50,299 nt of DNA from Streptomyces atriruber (GTDB lineage: Bacteria; Actinomycetota; Actinomycetes; Streptomycetales; Streptomycetaceae). The first letter of the stretch is position 1. Each line of letters begins with the position of its first letter. Position numbers and translations under genes: made by a program. Positions 1 to 8,487 of this stretch are shown here, one piece after another. The stretch lies in NCBI RefSeq assembly GCF_001418325.1, contig NZ_LIPN01000095.1:1-50299 (forward strand), in the 5' to 3' direction. The notes under the pieces are model-generated. The model saw only the letters and a list, made by a program, of their open reading frames with translations. It did no database searches and was not told the origin of the DNA.

Positions 1-56
1 GCCCCCACCAGCCGCCCCCCACCTACTCGCACCGAAAGACTCCCGGGAGACCCCTC

Positions 57-3000
57 ATGCATGACGACCGCACCCTGGTCGAAGCCCGTCTCAAGCGCGT
101 ACTCGACGAGCGCATCAGGCCCGCCGTGTACCCCGCTTCCGTACCCCTCGACGTGGCCGTGTGGAACGCGCCGGGCGAGCCGGTCCCGGTCGCCGAAGGG
201 CTCGCCGCCGAGCCGACGCCGACCGCCGTCGGCGAGAAGTGGGGGGCGCCCTGGGGGACCAGCTGGTTCCGGGTGACCGGGACCGTGCCGAAGGAGTGGG
301 CGGGCAAGACCGTCGAGGCCGTCCTCGACCTCGGCTTCGACGAGAACATGCCGGGCTTCCAGTGCGAGGGCCTCGTGTACCGCCCCGACGGCACCCCGGT
401 GAAGGGCCTCAACCCGCGCAACCAGTGGGTGCGCGTCGCGGCGCCCGCCGAGGGCGGCGAGGAGGTGCGGCTGCACGTCGAGGCCGCGTCCAACCCCGTC
501 ATCCTCGACTACCACCCCTTCCTGCCCACGCAGCTCGGCGACAAGGAGACCGCGGGCAGCGAGCCCCAGTACAAGCTGGAGCGCATGGACCTCGCCGTCT
601 TCGACGAGACGGTGTGGCAGCTCGTCATCGACCTCGAAGTCCTCGGCGAACTCATGCAGGAACTGTCCCAGGACTCCGGACGGCGCTACGACATCGTGCG
701 CGCGGTCGGCCGCGCCCTGGACGCCGTCGACCTCCAGGACGTGAACGGCTCGGCCGCCACGGCGCGCGCACAGCTCGAAGGAGTGCTCACCACCCCCGCC
801 GAGCCCTCGGCACACCGCATCAGCGCCGTCGGGCACGCCCACATCGACTCGGCGTGGCTGTGGCCGCTGCGCGAGACGGTGCGCAAGGTGGCGCGTACGA
901 CGTCGAACATGACCGCGCTCATCGAGGACGAACCGGACTTCGTCTTCGCCATGTCGCAGGCGCAGCAGTGGGCGTGGATCAAGGAGCACCGCCCCGAGGT
1001 GTGGGCGAAGGTCAAGAAGGCGGTCTCCGACGGGCGGTTCGTGCCCGCGGGCGGCATGTGGGTCGAGTCGGACACCAACATGCCGGGGTCGGAGGCGATG
1101 GCCCGGCAGTTCGTGCACGGCAAGCGGTTCTTCCTCGACGAGTTCGGCGTCGAGAACGACGAGGCCTGGCTGCCCGACACGTTCGGGTTCGCGGCAGGGC
1201 TCCCGCAGATCATCAAGGCCGCCGGTTCGAAGTGGCTGCTCACCCAGAAGATCTCGTGGTCGCAGACCAACCGCTTCCCGCACCACACCTTCAACTGGGA
1301 AGGCATCGACGGCACCCGGATCTTCACGCACTTCCCGCCCGTCGACACGTACAACTGCTCGATGAAGGGCAGCGAGATCGCCCACGCGGCGAAGAACTTC
1401 AAGGACAAGGGCGTCGCCCGGCACTCCCTCGCGCCCACCGGCTGGGGGGACGGAGGCGGCGGCACCACCCGCGAGATGATCGCCAAGGCGGGCCGCCTGC
1501 GTGACCTGGAGGGCTCGGCGACCGTCGAGTGGGAGACGCCCGCCGCCTTCTTCGAGAAGGCCGAGGCCGAGTACCCCAACGCCCCCGTCTGGGTCGGCGA
1601 GCTCTACCTGGAGCTGCACCGCGCCACGCTCACCAGCCAGGCGGGCACCAAGCAGGGCAACCGCCGCAGCGAACACCTGCTGCGCGAGGCGGAGCTGTGG
1701 GCGGCCACGGCCGCCGTGCGCTCGCCCGGATTCACCTACCCCTACGAGCAGTTGGACCGTGTCTGGAAGACGGTGCTGCTCCACCAGTTCCACGACATCC
1801 TGCCCGGTTCGTCCATCGCCTGGGTGCACCGCGAGGCCCGCGCGACCTACGCGGCCGTCGCCCAGGAGCTGAACGGCATCATCGACAAGGCGCAGCGCGC
1901 CCTCGCGGGCGAGGGATCCGGCGCGCTGGTCTTCAACTCCACGCCGCACACCCGCGACGGCGTCCCCGCGGGCGGTGCCTGCGCCGCCGCGGTCGACGGC
2001 GCGTCGGCGATCGCCACGCGCGCCGACGGCGGCTTCGTGCTCGACAACGGTCTGCTGCGGGTGGAGATCGACGGGCGCGGCCTGGTCGTCTCCGCGTACG
2101 ACCTGGTCGCCGACCGGGAGACCGTCGCACCGGGTCGGGTGGCCAACCTGCCCCAGGTGCACGCGGACTTCCCGAACATGTGGGACGCGTGGGACGTCGA
2201 CGAGTTCTACCGCAACACCGTCACCGATCTGACCGAGGCGGACCGGGTGGAGGCGGGCGACGGCGCGTCGGTCCGCGTCGTGCGCACCTTCGGGGACTCG
2301 CGCCTCACCCAGGTGCTCACGCTCGCACCGGGCGCCCAGCGCCTCGACATCGACACCGAGGTCGACTGGCACGAGACGGAGAAGTTCCTCAAGCTCGCCT
2401 TCCCGCTGGACATCCACGCGGAGCGGTACGCCTCGGAGACCCAGTTCGGCCACTTCTACCGCGCCACGCACACCAACACGAGCTGGGAGGCCGCCAAGTT
2501 CGAGGCGTGCAACCACCGCTTCGTGCACATCGAGGAGCCGGGCTGGGGCGTCGCGCTGGTCAACGACTCGACGTACGGCCACGACGTGACCCGCACGGTC
2601 CGCACCGAGGACTCCGGCACGACCACGACGGTCCGCGTCTCGCTGCTGCGCGCCCCGCGCTTCCCCGACCCCGAGACGGACCAGGGCGTGCACCGCTTCC
2701 GGCACGCCCTGGTGCCGGGCGCGGCGATCGGCGACGCGGTGCGCGAGGGCTACCGCATCAACCTGCCCGAACGCCGGATCACCGGGGGCGCCGACGTGGC
2801 GCCGCTGGTGACGGTCGACGAGGACGCCGTGGTCGTCACGGCCGTCAAGCTCGCCGACGACGGCAGCGGCGATGTCGTCGTCCGCTTCCACGAGTCGCGG
2901 GGCGGCCGGGCGAAGGCCACGCTCACCACGGGCTTCGCCGCGGGCTCGGTCGCGGTGACCGACCTGCTGGAGCGCCCGCTCGACGGGGTGACGGCGCCGG

Positions 3001-3074
3001 AGCTCGCGGATGACGCGGTGTCGGTGACGCTGCGGCCGTTCGAGCTGGTGACGCTGCGGTTCACGCGGAGCTGA
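57..3074 (+). CDS. Alpha-mannosidase, glycoside hydrolase family 38
   Basis: Predicted 1005-aa retaining alpha-mannosidase that would release alpha-linked mannose from oligosaccharides. The GH38 metal-binding signature HAHIDSAWLW starts at H260, with H262 and D264 as the likely zinc ligands. The likely nucleophile is D374 in WLPDTFGF. The remaining 600 residues fit the long beta-sandwich region of the family, and about 1000 aa is the usual length. No signal peptide is visible, so it is probably cytoplasmic and acts on imported oligosaccharides. The ATG at 57 follows a GGGAGA purine stretch; only 56 bases precede it, so its upstream operon partners are unseen. It converges on the GNAT/GntR pair and lies next to an L-fucose operon, which suggests use of mannose- and fucose-bearing glycans (inference). 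Substrate linkage cannot be read from sequence. Confidence 0.93.
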   Translation: MHDDRTLVEARLKRVLDERIRPAVYPASVPLDVAVWNAPGEPVPVAEGLAAEPTPTAVGEKWGAPWGTSWFRVTGTVPKEWAGKTVEAVLDLGFDENMPGFQCEGLVYRPDGTPVKGLNPRNQWVRVAAPAEGGEEVRLHVEAASNPVILDYHPFLPTQLGDKETAGSEPQYKLERMDLAVFDETVWQLVIDLEVLGELMQELSQDSGRRYDIVRAVGRALDAVDLQDVNGSAATARAQLEGVLTTPAEPSAHRISAVGHAHIDSAWLWPLRETVRKVARTTSNMTALIEDEPDFVFAMSQAQQWAWIKEHRPEVWAKVKKAVSDGRFVPAGGMWVESDTNMPGSEAMARQFVHGKRFFLDEFGVENDEAWLPDTFGFAAGLPQIIKAAGSKWLLTQKISWSQTNRFPHHTFNWEGIDGTRIFTHFPPVDTYNCSMKGSEIAHAAKNFKDKGVARHSLAPTGWGDGGGGTTREMIAKAGRLRDLEGSATVEWETPAAFFEKAEAEYPNAPVWVGELYLELHRATLTSQAGTKQGNRRSEHLLREAELWAATAAVRSPGFTYPYEQLDRVWKTVLLHQFHDILPGSSIAWVHREARATYAAVAQELNGIIDKAQRALAGEGSGALVFNSTPHTRDGVPAGGACAAAVDGASAIATRADGGFVLDNGLLRVEIDGRGLVVSAYDLVADRETVAPGRVANLPQVHADFPNMWDAWDVDEFYRNTVTDLTEADRVEAGDGASVRVVRTFGDSRLTQVLTLAPGAQRLDIDTEVDWHETEKFLKLAFPLDIHAERYASETQFGHFYRATHTNTSWEAAKFEACNHRFVHIEEPGWGVALVNDSTYGHDVTRTVRTEDSGTTTTVRVSLLRAPRFPDPETDQGVHRFRHALVPGAAIGDAVREGYRINLPERRITGGADVAPLVTVDEDAVVVTAVKLADDGSGDVVVRFHESRGGRAKATLTTGFAAGSVAVTDLLERPLDGVTAPELADDAVSVTLRPFELVTLRFTRS

Positions 3075-3100
3075 GGCCCCGCGCCGCACCTCGCATCACC

Positions 3101-3817
3101 TCACCCGTCGGTCCGCAGCCACACGCGCAGCGGGCCGACGGGCTCGAAGCCCTGGCGGACCGCGGCCGCCAGGGCTTCGCCATGCTCGTACCCGACGACC
3201 GGCACCCCCGGCCAGAGCCGGTTTGTCGCCTCCAGGCAGGAGCGCCAAGCGGCGTCCAGGTCGTCGTCGACGGTGAAGAGGTTGGAGACGCCGACCACGG
3301 AGGCGCCGGGGTAGGCGACGGAGCCCGCGCCGATCGCCCCGTCGGCCGTGTCCGCGAGGAAGACCGCGCCGTCGACGAGCAGGGCGGCCCGGAACAGCCC
3401 CTCACTCGTACCGTCCCCGCTCCACGCGGCTTCCCAGTCGGTGAGCCGCTCACCGCCCTCGACGGGCCGCCAGCCGCCAGGCGCCCGCCCGGCCTCGGTC
3501 GCGGGACGGTGGATCCACTGTGCCTCGAACAGCACCTCGAACCCGGCCGCGGAAAGGTCCAGCGCGCCGAAGCTGTCCTTGACCGAGGCGCCGGGTGAGG
3601 CGAGGTCGATGCGGGCCACCACGTCCTCGGACGTCGCGTCGGGAGAGAGCGTCACGGCGTCGGGATACAGCGGGGGAGTGCGCCGGGGGCTGGCCCAGAC
3701 CCCGCCGTCGACGGCGCTGGGCACGCCGTGGGAGCGGCAGACGGCGTCGCACCAGTCGGCGTTGTTGCGGACGGCCGCGTGGACGGGGCCGGTGGTGCTC
3801 TGCGGGTCAGTGATCAC
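3101..3817 (-). CDS. GNAT-like acetyltransferase family protein
   Basis: Predicted 238-aa protein. The C-terminal half has the look of a GNAT fold: a strand with VGVSNLFT, then YEHGEALAAAVRQGFEPVG, the typical last helix and strand in which an acetyltransferase closes its acetyl-CoA site. No substrate can be named. I start it at GTG 3817, because this GTG overlaps the TGA of the upstream GntR gene as GTGA (4 bp), implying translational coupling. A longer reading to 4027 would run deep into the regulator gene in another frame. It is therefore the second gene of a regulator operon that diverges from the L-fucose operon. The N-terminal half is less recognisable, so the family call is moderate. 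Confidence 0.62.
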   Translation of the reverse strand: MITDPQSTTGPVHAAVRNNADWCDAVCRSHGVPSAVDGGVWASPRRTPPLYPDAVTLSPDATSEDVVARIDLASPGASVKDSFGALDLSAAGFEVLFEAQWIHRPATEAGRAPGGWRPVEGGERLTDWEAAWSGDGTSEGLFRAALLVDGAVFLADTADGAIGAGSVAYPGASVVGVSNLFTVDDDLDAAWRSCLEATNRLWPGVPVVGYEHGEALAAAVRQGFEPVGPLRVWLRTDG

Positions 3818-4575
3818 CCAGGGATGGTGCCAGGGCCGTCCGGATCGCGCCGCCGGTTTTCCGTCCCCTCGTCCACCTGCGCCCGCAACCACTCCTCCAC
3901 CTCGCCCACGTGCGCCGCCGCCGCGGCGCGCGCCGCCTCCGGGTCCCGTGCCACCAGGGCGCGGTGGATGCGGGCGTGTTCGCGGCGGGTGCGTTCGAAG
4001 GCACCCTCCTCCTGGTAGCCGCGCCACACCCGGGCACGGAACGTGCGGGACGACAGGCCCTCCAGTATCGCGGCCATCGTGTCGTTGCCCGCCGCGAAGG
4101 CGATCGTGCGGTGGAACGCCAGGTCGTGGGAGAGGATCTCCTCCGGGTCGTCGGTGGCGTTCATCGCCTCCAAGTGCTTCTCCACGTCGGATAGTTGGGT
4201 CTCGGTGATGCGCGCGGCCGCCAGCGCCGTCGCGGTCGACTCCAGGACCCTGCGTACTTCCAGGAGCTCGACGAGGCGTGGCCCGCGGGACAGGTCCGCC
4301 ACCACTCCGAAGGTCTCCAGGAGGTCGCCGGCCTCCAGCCGGGTGACGTAGATGCCGGAGCCGTGGCGGGCCTCCAGGACCCCGAGGACCGTCAGTGCGC
4401 GGATCGCCTCCCGCATGGAACTGCGCGAGATGCCGAGCTGGGCCGCCAAGTCCCGTTCGGTGGGCAGGCGTTGGCCCGGTTCGAGGCTGCCCCCGCCGAT
4501 CATCGCCTTGATCTGCTCGATGGCCCGCTGCGTCACGGTGCCCTTCTGCGGGGCGGACTGGTCTGGCTGGTCCAC
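3814..4575 (-). CDS. GntR family regulator, FadR/FCD subfamily
   Basis: Predicted 253-aa repressor. Residues about 10-80 form a winged helix (LPTERDLAAQLGISRSSMRE, then a wing with RHGSGIYV). The C-terminal FCD domain carries the usual metal-site residues in SHDLAFHRTI, EHARIHRAL and AAHVGEVEEW, where a small organic acid or sugar acid is normally sensed. GTG 4575 is preferred because GGAGGAG lies just upstream; longer in-frame extensions enter the divergent promoter and the neighbouring gene. Its stop overlaps the GNAT-like gene. It is divergent from the fucose uptake/catabolic operon, and two TNGTNNNACNA-like sites lie between them, so it is the probable local repressor. L-fuconate or a keto-acid derivative is a plausible inducer (inference). 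Confidence 0.92.
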   Translation of the reverse strand: MDQPDQSAPQKGTVTQRAIEQIKAMIGGGSLEPGQRLPTERDLAAQLGISRSSMREAIRALTVLGVLEARHGSGIYVTRLEAGDLLETFGVVADLSRGPRLVELLEVRRVLESTATALAAARITETQLSDVEKHLEAMNATDDPEEILSHDLAFHRTIAFAAGNDTMAAILEGLSSRTFRARVWRGYQEEGAFERTRREHARIHRALVARDPEAARAAAAAHVGEVEEWLRAQVDEGTENRRRDPDGPGTIPG

Positions 4576-4621
4576 GTAACGCTCCTCCACTGGCCGAGTG
4601 CGCCGCAGTCTAGCCAGAGAT

Positions 4622-4634
4622 GTGGTCCGACCAC
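4622..4634. promoter_or_regulatory. Candidate FCD-type GntR operator 1
   Basis: GTGGTCCGACCAC is a perfect odd-centred palindrome and matches the FCD-family consensus TNGTNNNACNA at 4623-4633. It lies 47 bp upstream of the GntR start, in the divergent intergenic region, as expected for an autoregulatory operator. It resembles the DasR dre core but is one base shorter at the centre. Confidence 0.6.
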
Positions 4635-4686
4635 TACGGCCTGAAACCGCGAAAAGTTGACGACGAGGGGTGTTGTGAGCGGCAAG

Positions 4687-4697
4687 TGGTCTGATAA
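4687..4697. promoter_or_regulatory. Candidate FCD-type GntR operator 2 (imperfect)
   Basis: TGGTCTGATAA repeats the left half of the upstream palindrome and matches TNGTNNNACNA except for one base. It sits 64 bp from the perfect site and about 90 bp before the binding-protein start, so a second contact point on the operon side is plausible. Confidence 0.4.
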
Positions 4698-4788
4698 ATA
4701 TTCGCGTCATCAGCTCCCCCCTCGTTCCCCCTCTTGATTCCTCCCTTCGTTCCCCCCGTTGTTTCCCTTCTCGATGAGGAGCCGTCAG

Positions 4789-5871
4789 ATGGTCGGCAGG
4801 ACAGTGCGCAACAGGCCCGGCAGGGCGGGGACTTCGCGGGCGGTGCGGGCCGCGGCCGTGGCCGCCTGCGCCTCCCTCGTGCTCGCCGCGTGCGGCAGTA
4901 CGAAGGACACCGCCTCGCCCGGTGCCGGAGGCGGCGGAGAGGGCAAGGTCGGAGTGGTCCTGCCCCTGCTGACCTCGCCGTTCTGGCAGTCGTACAACGA
5001 CTACGTGCCGAAGATGGCGAAGTCCGAGGACGTCGACGCGATGAAGACCGTCAACTCCAACAGCGACCCCTCGCAGCAGATCACCGACATCAACAACCAG
5101 CTGAACCAGGGCGTGAAGGGCCTCGTCGTCGCGCCGCTCGACAGCGCCGCGATCTCCGCGGGCCTCGACCAGGCCGAGCGCAAGGGAGTGCCCGTGGTCG
5201 CCGTCGACGTCGCCCCCGAGAAGGGCAAGGTCGCGATGGTGGTCCGGGCCAACAACGTCGCGTACGGCGAGAAGGCCTGCGACTACCTCGGCGACCAGGT
5301 CAAGACCGGCAAGGTCGTGCAGATCATGGGCGATCTGGCCTCCGTCAACGGGCGCGAGCGCTCCAAGGCCTTCCGGGACTGCGTGAAGAAGAAGTACCCG
5401 AAGCTGAAGGTCCTGGAGATCCCCGCCAAGTGGGAGTCCGACACGGCCGCCGCCAAGCTGGACACCCTGCTGAACTCCGACCCCGACATCAAGGGGATCT
5501 ACATGCAGGCCGGCGGCGTGTACCTCGCGCCCACCCTGCAGACCCTCAAGTCCAAGGGAATGCTGAAGAAGGCGGGGGAGAAGGGGCACATCACCGTCGT
5601 CTCGAACGACGGCATCCCGCAGGAGTTCGACGCGATCCGCAAGGGCCAGATCGACGCGACCGTCTCGCAGCCCGCCGACGCCTACGCCAAGTACGGCATG
5701 TACTACATCAAGGCCGCGATGAACGGGAAGAAGTTCGCGCCGGGCCCCACCGACCACGACTCGACGATCGTGAAGCTGCCCAGCGGCATCCTCGAGGACC
5801 AGCTGCCCGCCCCGCTGGTCACCAAGGGGAACGTCGACGACTCCAAGCTGTGGGGCAACTCGGCCAAATGA
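4789..5871 (+). CDS. ABC sugar-binding lipoprotein, periplasmic-binding-protein type (probable L-fucose)
   Basis: Predicted 360-aa extracellular receptor for a simple-sugar ABC importer. A positively charged N-terminus, hydrophobic stretch and lipobox LAAC give a lipoprotein signal. The mature part starts KVGVVLPLLTSPFWQSYND and keeps the ribose-binding-like pattern, including QQITDINNQLNQGVKGLVVAP and TVVSNDG. ATG 4789 is chosen because GAGGAG at 4776-4781 sits 7 nt upstream; in-frame ATGs at 4759 and 4774 have poorer spacing. The stop overlaps the ATPase start as ATGA, so the two are translationally coupled. First gene of the operon facing the GntR regulator. Ligand assignment to L-fucose comes from the downstream enzymes, not from the protein itself. 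Confidence 0.9.
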   Translation: MVGRTVRNRPGRAGTSRAVRAAAVAACASLVLAACGSTKDTASPGAGGGGEGKVGVVLPLLTSPFWQSYNDYVPKMAKSEDVDAMKTVNSNSDPSQQITDINNQLNQGVKGLVVAPLDSAAISAGLDQAERKGVPVVAVDVAPEKGKVAMVVRANNVAYGEKACDYLGDQVKTGKVVQIMGDLASVNGRERSKAFRDCVKKKYPKLKVLEIPAKWESDTAAAKLDTLLNSDPDIKGIYMQAGGVYLAPTLQTLKSKGMLKKAGEKGHITVVSNDGIPQEFDAIRKGQIDATVSQPADAYAKYGMYYIKAAMNGKKFAPGPTDHDSTIVKLPSGILEDQLPAPLVTKGNVDDSKLWGNSAK

Positions 5872-7409
5872 CGACGACCGAGCCCCCCACCGACCGGGCC
5901 GACACGACCCCGCTCGTCGAGGCGTCCGGCATCGTCAAGCGGTACGGACCCACCGTCGCGCTGCGCGACGGCAGGCTGACCGTCCTGCCGGGTGAATCCC
6001 ACGCCCTCGTCGGCCGCAACGGCGCGGGCAAGTCCACCCTCGTCACCGTCCTCACCGGACTCCAGGCGCCCGACGCGGGCACCGTCCGCTTCGACGGCGA
6101 GCCCGCGCCGCCGCTCAGCGACCGCGACGCGTGGCGCCGCAAGGTGGCCTGCGTCTACCAGAAGCCCACCGTCGTCCCCGAACTCACCGTCGCGGAGAAC
6201 CTCTTCATCAACCGCCAGTCCTCGGGCCGCGGCGGATTCATCAGCTGGCGCAGACTCCGGTCCGAGGCCGCGGAGGTCCTGGACACCTGGGACGTGCGCG
6301 TCGACCCGGACGCGCGCACCGCCGACCTCAAGGTCGAGGACCGGCAAATGGTCGAGATCGCAAGGGCGTTGAGCTTCGGCGCCCGCTTCATCGTCCTCGA
6401 CGAGCCGACCGCGCAGCTCGACAACCGCGAGATCGAGCGCCTCTTCACACGGATGCGCGCCCTCCAGGACTCCGGCGTCACGTTCCTGTTCATCTCGCAC
6501 CACCTCCAGGAGGTGTACGAGGTGTGCCAGACCGTCACCGTGCTGCGCGACGCCCGCTGGATCACCAGCGCCCCCGTCGCCGAACTGCCCAAGGGCGCAC
6601 TGGTGGAGGCCATGGCGGGCGAGGTCATCGCCGAACAGGCCGACGCCGAGGAGGCCGTGGCCCGCGCCGGAGTGCCGGCCGACGCCCCCGTGCTGCTCGA
6701 CGTCCAGGGCCTCACCAGCGAGTCGTACACCGACATCGACCTCACCGTGCGCAAGGGCGAGGTCGTCGGACTCGCCGGATCCAGCGGCAGCGGCAAGATC
6801 AACCTCGCGGAGAGCTTCGCCGGACTGCACACCCCGACCGCCGGCACCGCCCGGCTCGACGGCCGGCCCCTGCCCTTCGGCGACGTGACCGCGGCCCTGC
6901 GCGCCGGGGTCGGCTGCGTGCCCCGCGACCGGCACGGCCAGGGCCTGGTCTTCGGCATGACCATCGGCGACAACGCCACCATGAGCGTCCTGGACCGGCT
7001 CGGCCGCCACGGCTTCATCGGCACCGACACCAGGCGCCGCTTCGCCGACGATCTCATCGAGCGGCTCGACATCCACGCCGAGGGTCCCGACCAGCCCGTC
7101 TCCGACCTCTCCGGCGGCAACGCCCAGAAGGTCGTCATGGCCCGCGCCCTCGCCTCGGACCCGCGCCTGCTGGTCCTCATCAACCCGACCGCGGGCGTCG
7201 ACGTGAAGTCCAAGGAATCCCTGCTCGCCCACATGGACAACGCCCGCGAGGACGGCACCGCGGTCCTCGTCGTCTCCGACGAGGTGGACGACCTGCGCCG
7301 CTGCGACCGCGTGCTCGTGCTCTTCCACGGCCGGATCGTCGCCGAGCACGCGGCGGGCTTCCACGACCACGAGCTGATCGCCTCCATCGAAGGAATGGAC
7401 CATGGCTGA
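5868..7409 (+). CDS. Sugar ABC transporter ATP-binding protein, two fused nucleotide-binding domains
   Basis: Predicted 513-aa RbsA-like ATPase with two domains. Domain 1 has an intact Walker A (GRNGAGKST, residues 49-57) and Walker B (VLDEPTA, D178/E179), but its signature is LKVED (about 154-158) instead of LSGGQ. Domain 2 has a good signature LSGGN (414-418), but its Walker A reads GSSGSGKIN (304-312), with Ile where Ser/Thr is expected, and its Walker B reads LVLINPTAG, with Ile438-Asn439 where Asp-Glu is expected. Thus only the site formed by the domain 1 Walker motifs and the domain 2 signature looks hydrolytically competent. Such asymmetry is known in many ABC proteins. Overlaps the binding-protein gene by 4 bp and the permease by 8 bp. 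Confidence 0.95.
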   Translation: MTTTEPPTDRADTTPLVEASGIVKRYGPTVALRDGRLTVLPGESHALVGRNGAGKSTLVTVLTGLQAPDAGTVRFDGEPAPPLSDRDAWRRKVACVYQKPTVVPELTVAENLFINRQSSGRGGFISWRRLRSEAAEVLDTWDVRVDPDARTADLKVEDRQMVEIARALSFGARFIVLDEPTAQLDNREIERLFTRMRALQDSGVTFLFISHHLQEVYEVCQTVTVLRDARWITSAPVAELPKGALVEAMAGEVIAEQADAEEAVARAGVPADAPVLLDVQGLTSESYTDIDLTVRKGEVVGLAGSSGSGKINLAESFAGLHTPTAGTARLDGRPLPFGDVTAALRAGVGCVPRDRHGQGLVFGMTIGDNATMSVLDRLGRHGFIGTDTRRRFADDLIERLDIHAEGPDQPVSDLSGGNAQKVVMARALASDPRLLVLINPTAGVDVKSKESLLAHMDNAREDGTAVLVVSDEVDDLRRCDRVLVLFHGRIVAEHAAGFHDHELIASIEGMDHG

Positions 7410-8439
7410 CCTGAAGGCCCCGTCGGCCTCCACCACGCCCCCCGTACACCTGGGCCGTGACAAGGCGGCAGCGAAGTCCGTGCTGCTGCGACGCGCCCGC
7501 GAACTCGCCCTCGTACCCGCCCTGTTGCTGCTCATCCTGCTCGGCGCACTGGTCAACGACTCGTTCCTGACCGAGCGGAACCTCATCTCCATCCTCGGCG
7601 CGTCCGCAGCGCTCGCCATGGTCGTCCTCGCCGAGTCGCTCGTCCTGATCACCGGCAAGTTCGACCTCTCCCTGGAGTCGGTCGTCGGCATCGCGCCCGC
7701 CGTCGGCGCGCTCCTCGTCCTGCCCGCGGCCCAGGCGGGCTTCGGCACGGACCTGCCCGCCGCCGTCGGCATCCTCGCCATCGTGCTGGTCGGCGCGGCC
7801 ATCGGCGCCTTCAACGGCGTCCTCGTCGTGAAGCTCAAGCTCAACGCGTTCATCGTGACGCTCGCCATGCTGATCGTGCTGCGCGGCCTCCTCGTCGGCG
7901 CCACCGAGGGCAAGACCCTCTTCGGTATGCCCGACGCCTTCTACACCCTTGCCACCACCACCTTCCTGAGCATCCCCATGTCGGTATGGCTCGCGGCGGC
8001 CGCCTTCGGCATCGTGGGCTTCGTCCTCAAGTACCACCGCGTGGGCCGCGCCCTGTACGCGATCGGCGGCAACCCGGACGCCGCGCGCGCCGCGGGCATC
8101 CGCGTCGACCGGGTCATGCTCGGCGTGTTCGTCGTCGCCGGAGCCCTCGCCGCGGTCGGCGGACTCATGCAGACCGGCTACGTCGGCGCCATCAACGCCA
8201 ACCAGGGCCAGAACATGATCTTCACGGTGTTCGCCGCCGCGGTCATCGGAGGCATCAGCCTCGACGGCGGCAAGGGCACCATGTTCGGCGCCCTCACCGG
8301 CGTCCTGCTCCTCGGCGTCGTACAGAACCTGCTCACCCTCGCCCAGGTGCCGTCCTTCTGGATCCAGGCCATCTACGGCGGAATCATCCTGGTCGCCCTG
8401 ATGATCGCCCGCGTCACCACGGGCCGCGCACAGGACTGA
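7402..8439 (+). CDS. Sugar ABC transporter permease, RbsC/BPD_transp_2 type
   Basis: Predicted 345-aa inner-membrane permease. After about 30 polar residues come 8-10 hydrophobic segments, beginning with LALVPALLLLILLGALV. The family hallmarks are visible: LITGKFDLSLESVVG near the first periplasmic loop, and YAIGGNPDAARAAGIRVDRV, the cytoplasmic coupling region of ribose-type permeases. ATG 7402 overlaps the end of the ATPase gene by 8 bp. Only one permease gene is present, so a homodimer is expected, as for RbsC. With the preceding two genes it forms a complete simple-sugar importer. Confidence 0.95.
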   Translation: MADLKAPSASTTPPVHLGRDKAAAKSVLLRRARELALVPALLLLILLGALVNDSFLTERNLISILGASAALAMVVLAESLVLITGKFDLSLESVVGIAPAVGALLVLPAAQAGFGTDLPAAVGILAIVLVGAAIGAFNGVLVVKLKLNAFIVTLAMLIVLRGLLVGATEGKTLFGMPDAFYTLATTTFLSIPMSVWLAAAAFGIVGFVLKYHRVGRALYAIGGNPDAARAAGIRVDRVMLGVFVVAGALAAVGGLMQTGYVGAINANQGQNMIFTVFAAAVIGGISLDGGKGTMFGALTGVLLLGVVQNLLTLAQVPSFWIQAIYGGIILVALMIARVTTGRAQD

Positions 8440-8467
8440 CCCGCATCGGACCGCCGCTTTCCCCGCC

Positions 8468-8481
8468 CCTTTCCGGAAAGG
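8468..8481. promoter_or_regulatory. Perfect 14-bp palindrome overlapping the fuconate dehydratase ribosome binding site
   Basis: CCTTTCCGGAAAGG is self-complementary, and its right arm GGAAAGG is the only Shine-Dalgarno-like sequence 6 nt before GTG 8488. It could sequester the site in mRNA or bind a protein on DNA. It is short and GC-rich, so chance is possible. Confidence 0.35.
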
Positions 8482-8487
8482 CCTCCT

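Noticed and set aside
4622..4634. DasR (dre) binding site
   Set aside because: The core is one base shorter than the 16-bp dre palindrome, and the adjacent regulator is FCD-type with a matching consensus, so a DasR site was not annotated.
5703..7913. Long minus-strand open frame opposite the ATPase and permease genes
   Set aside because: Antisense shadow of strongly motif-bearing plus-strand genes; high-GC codon bias keeps opposite frames open, and the translation has no recognisable domain.
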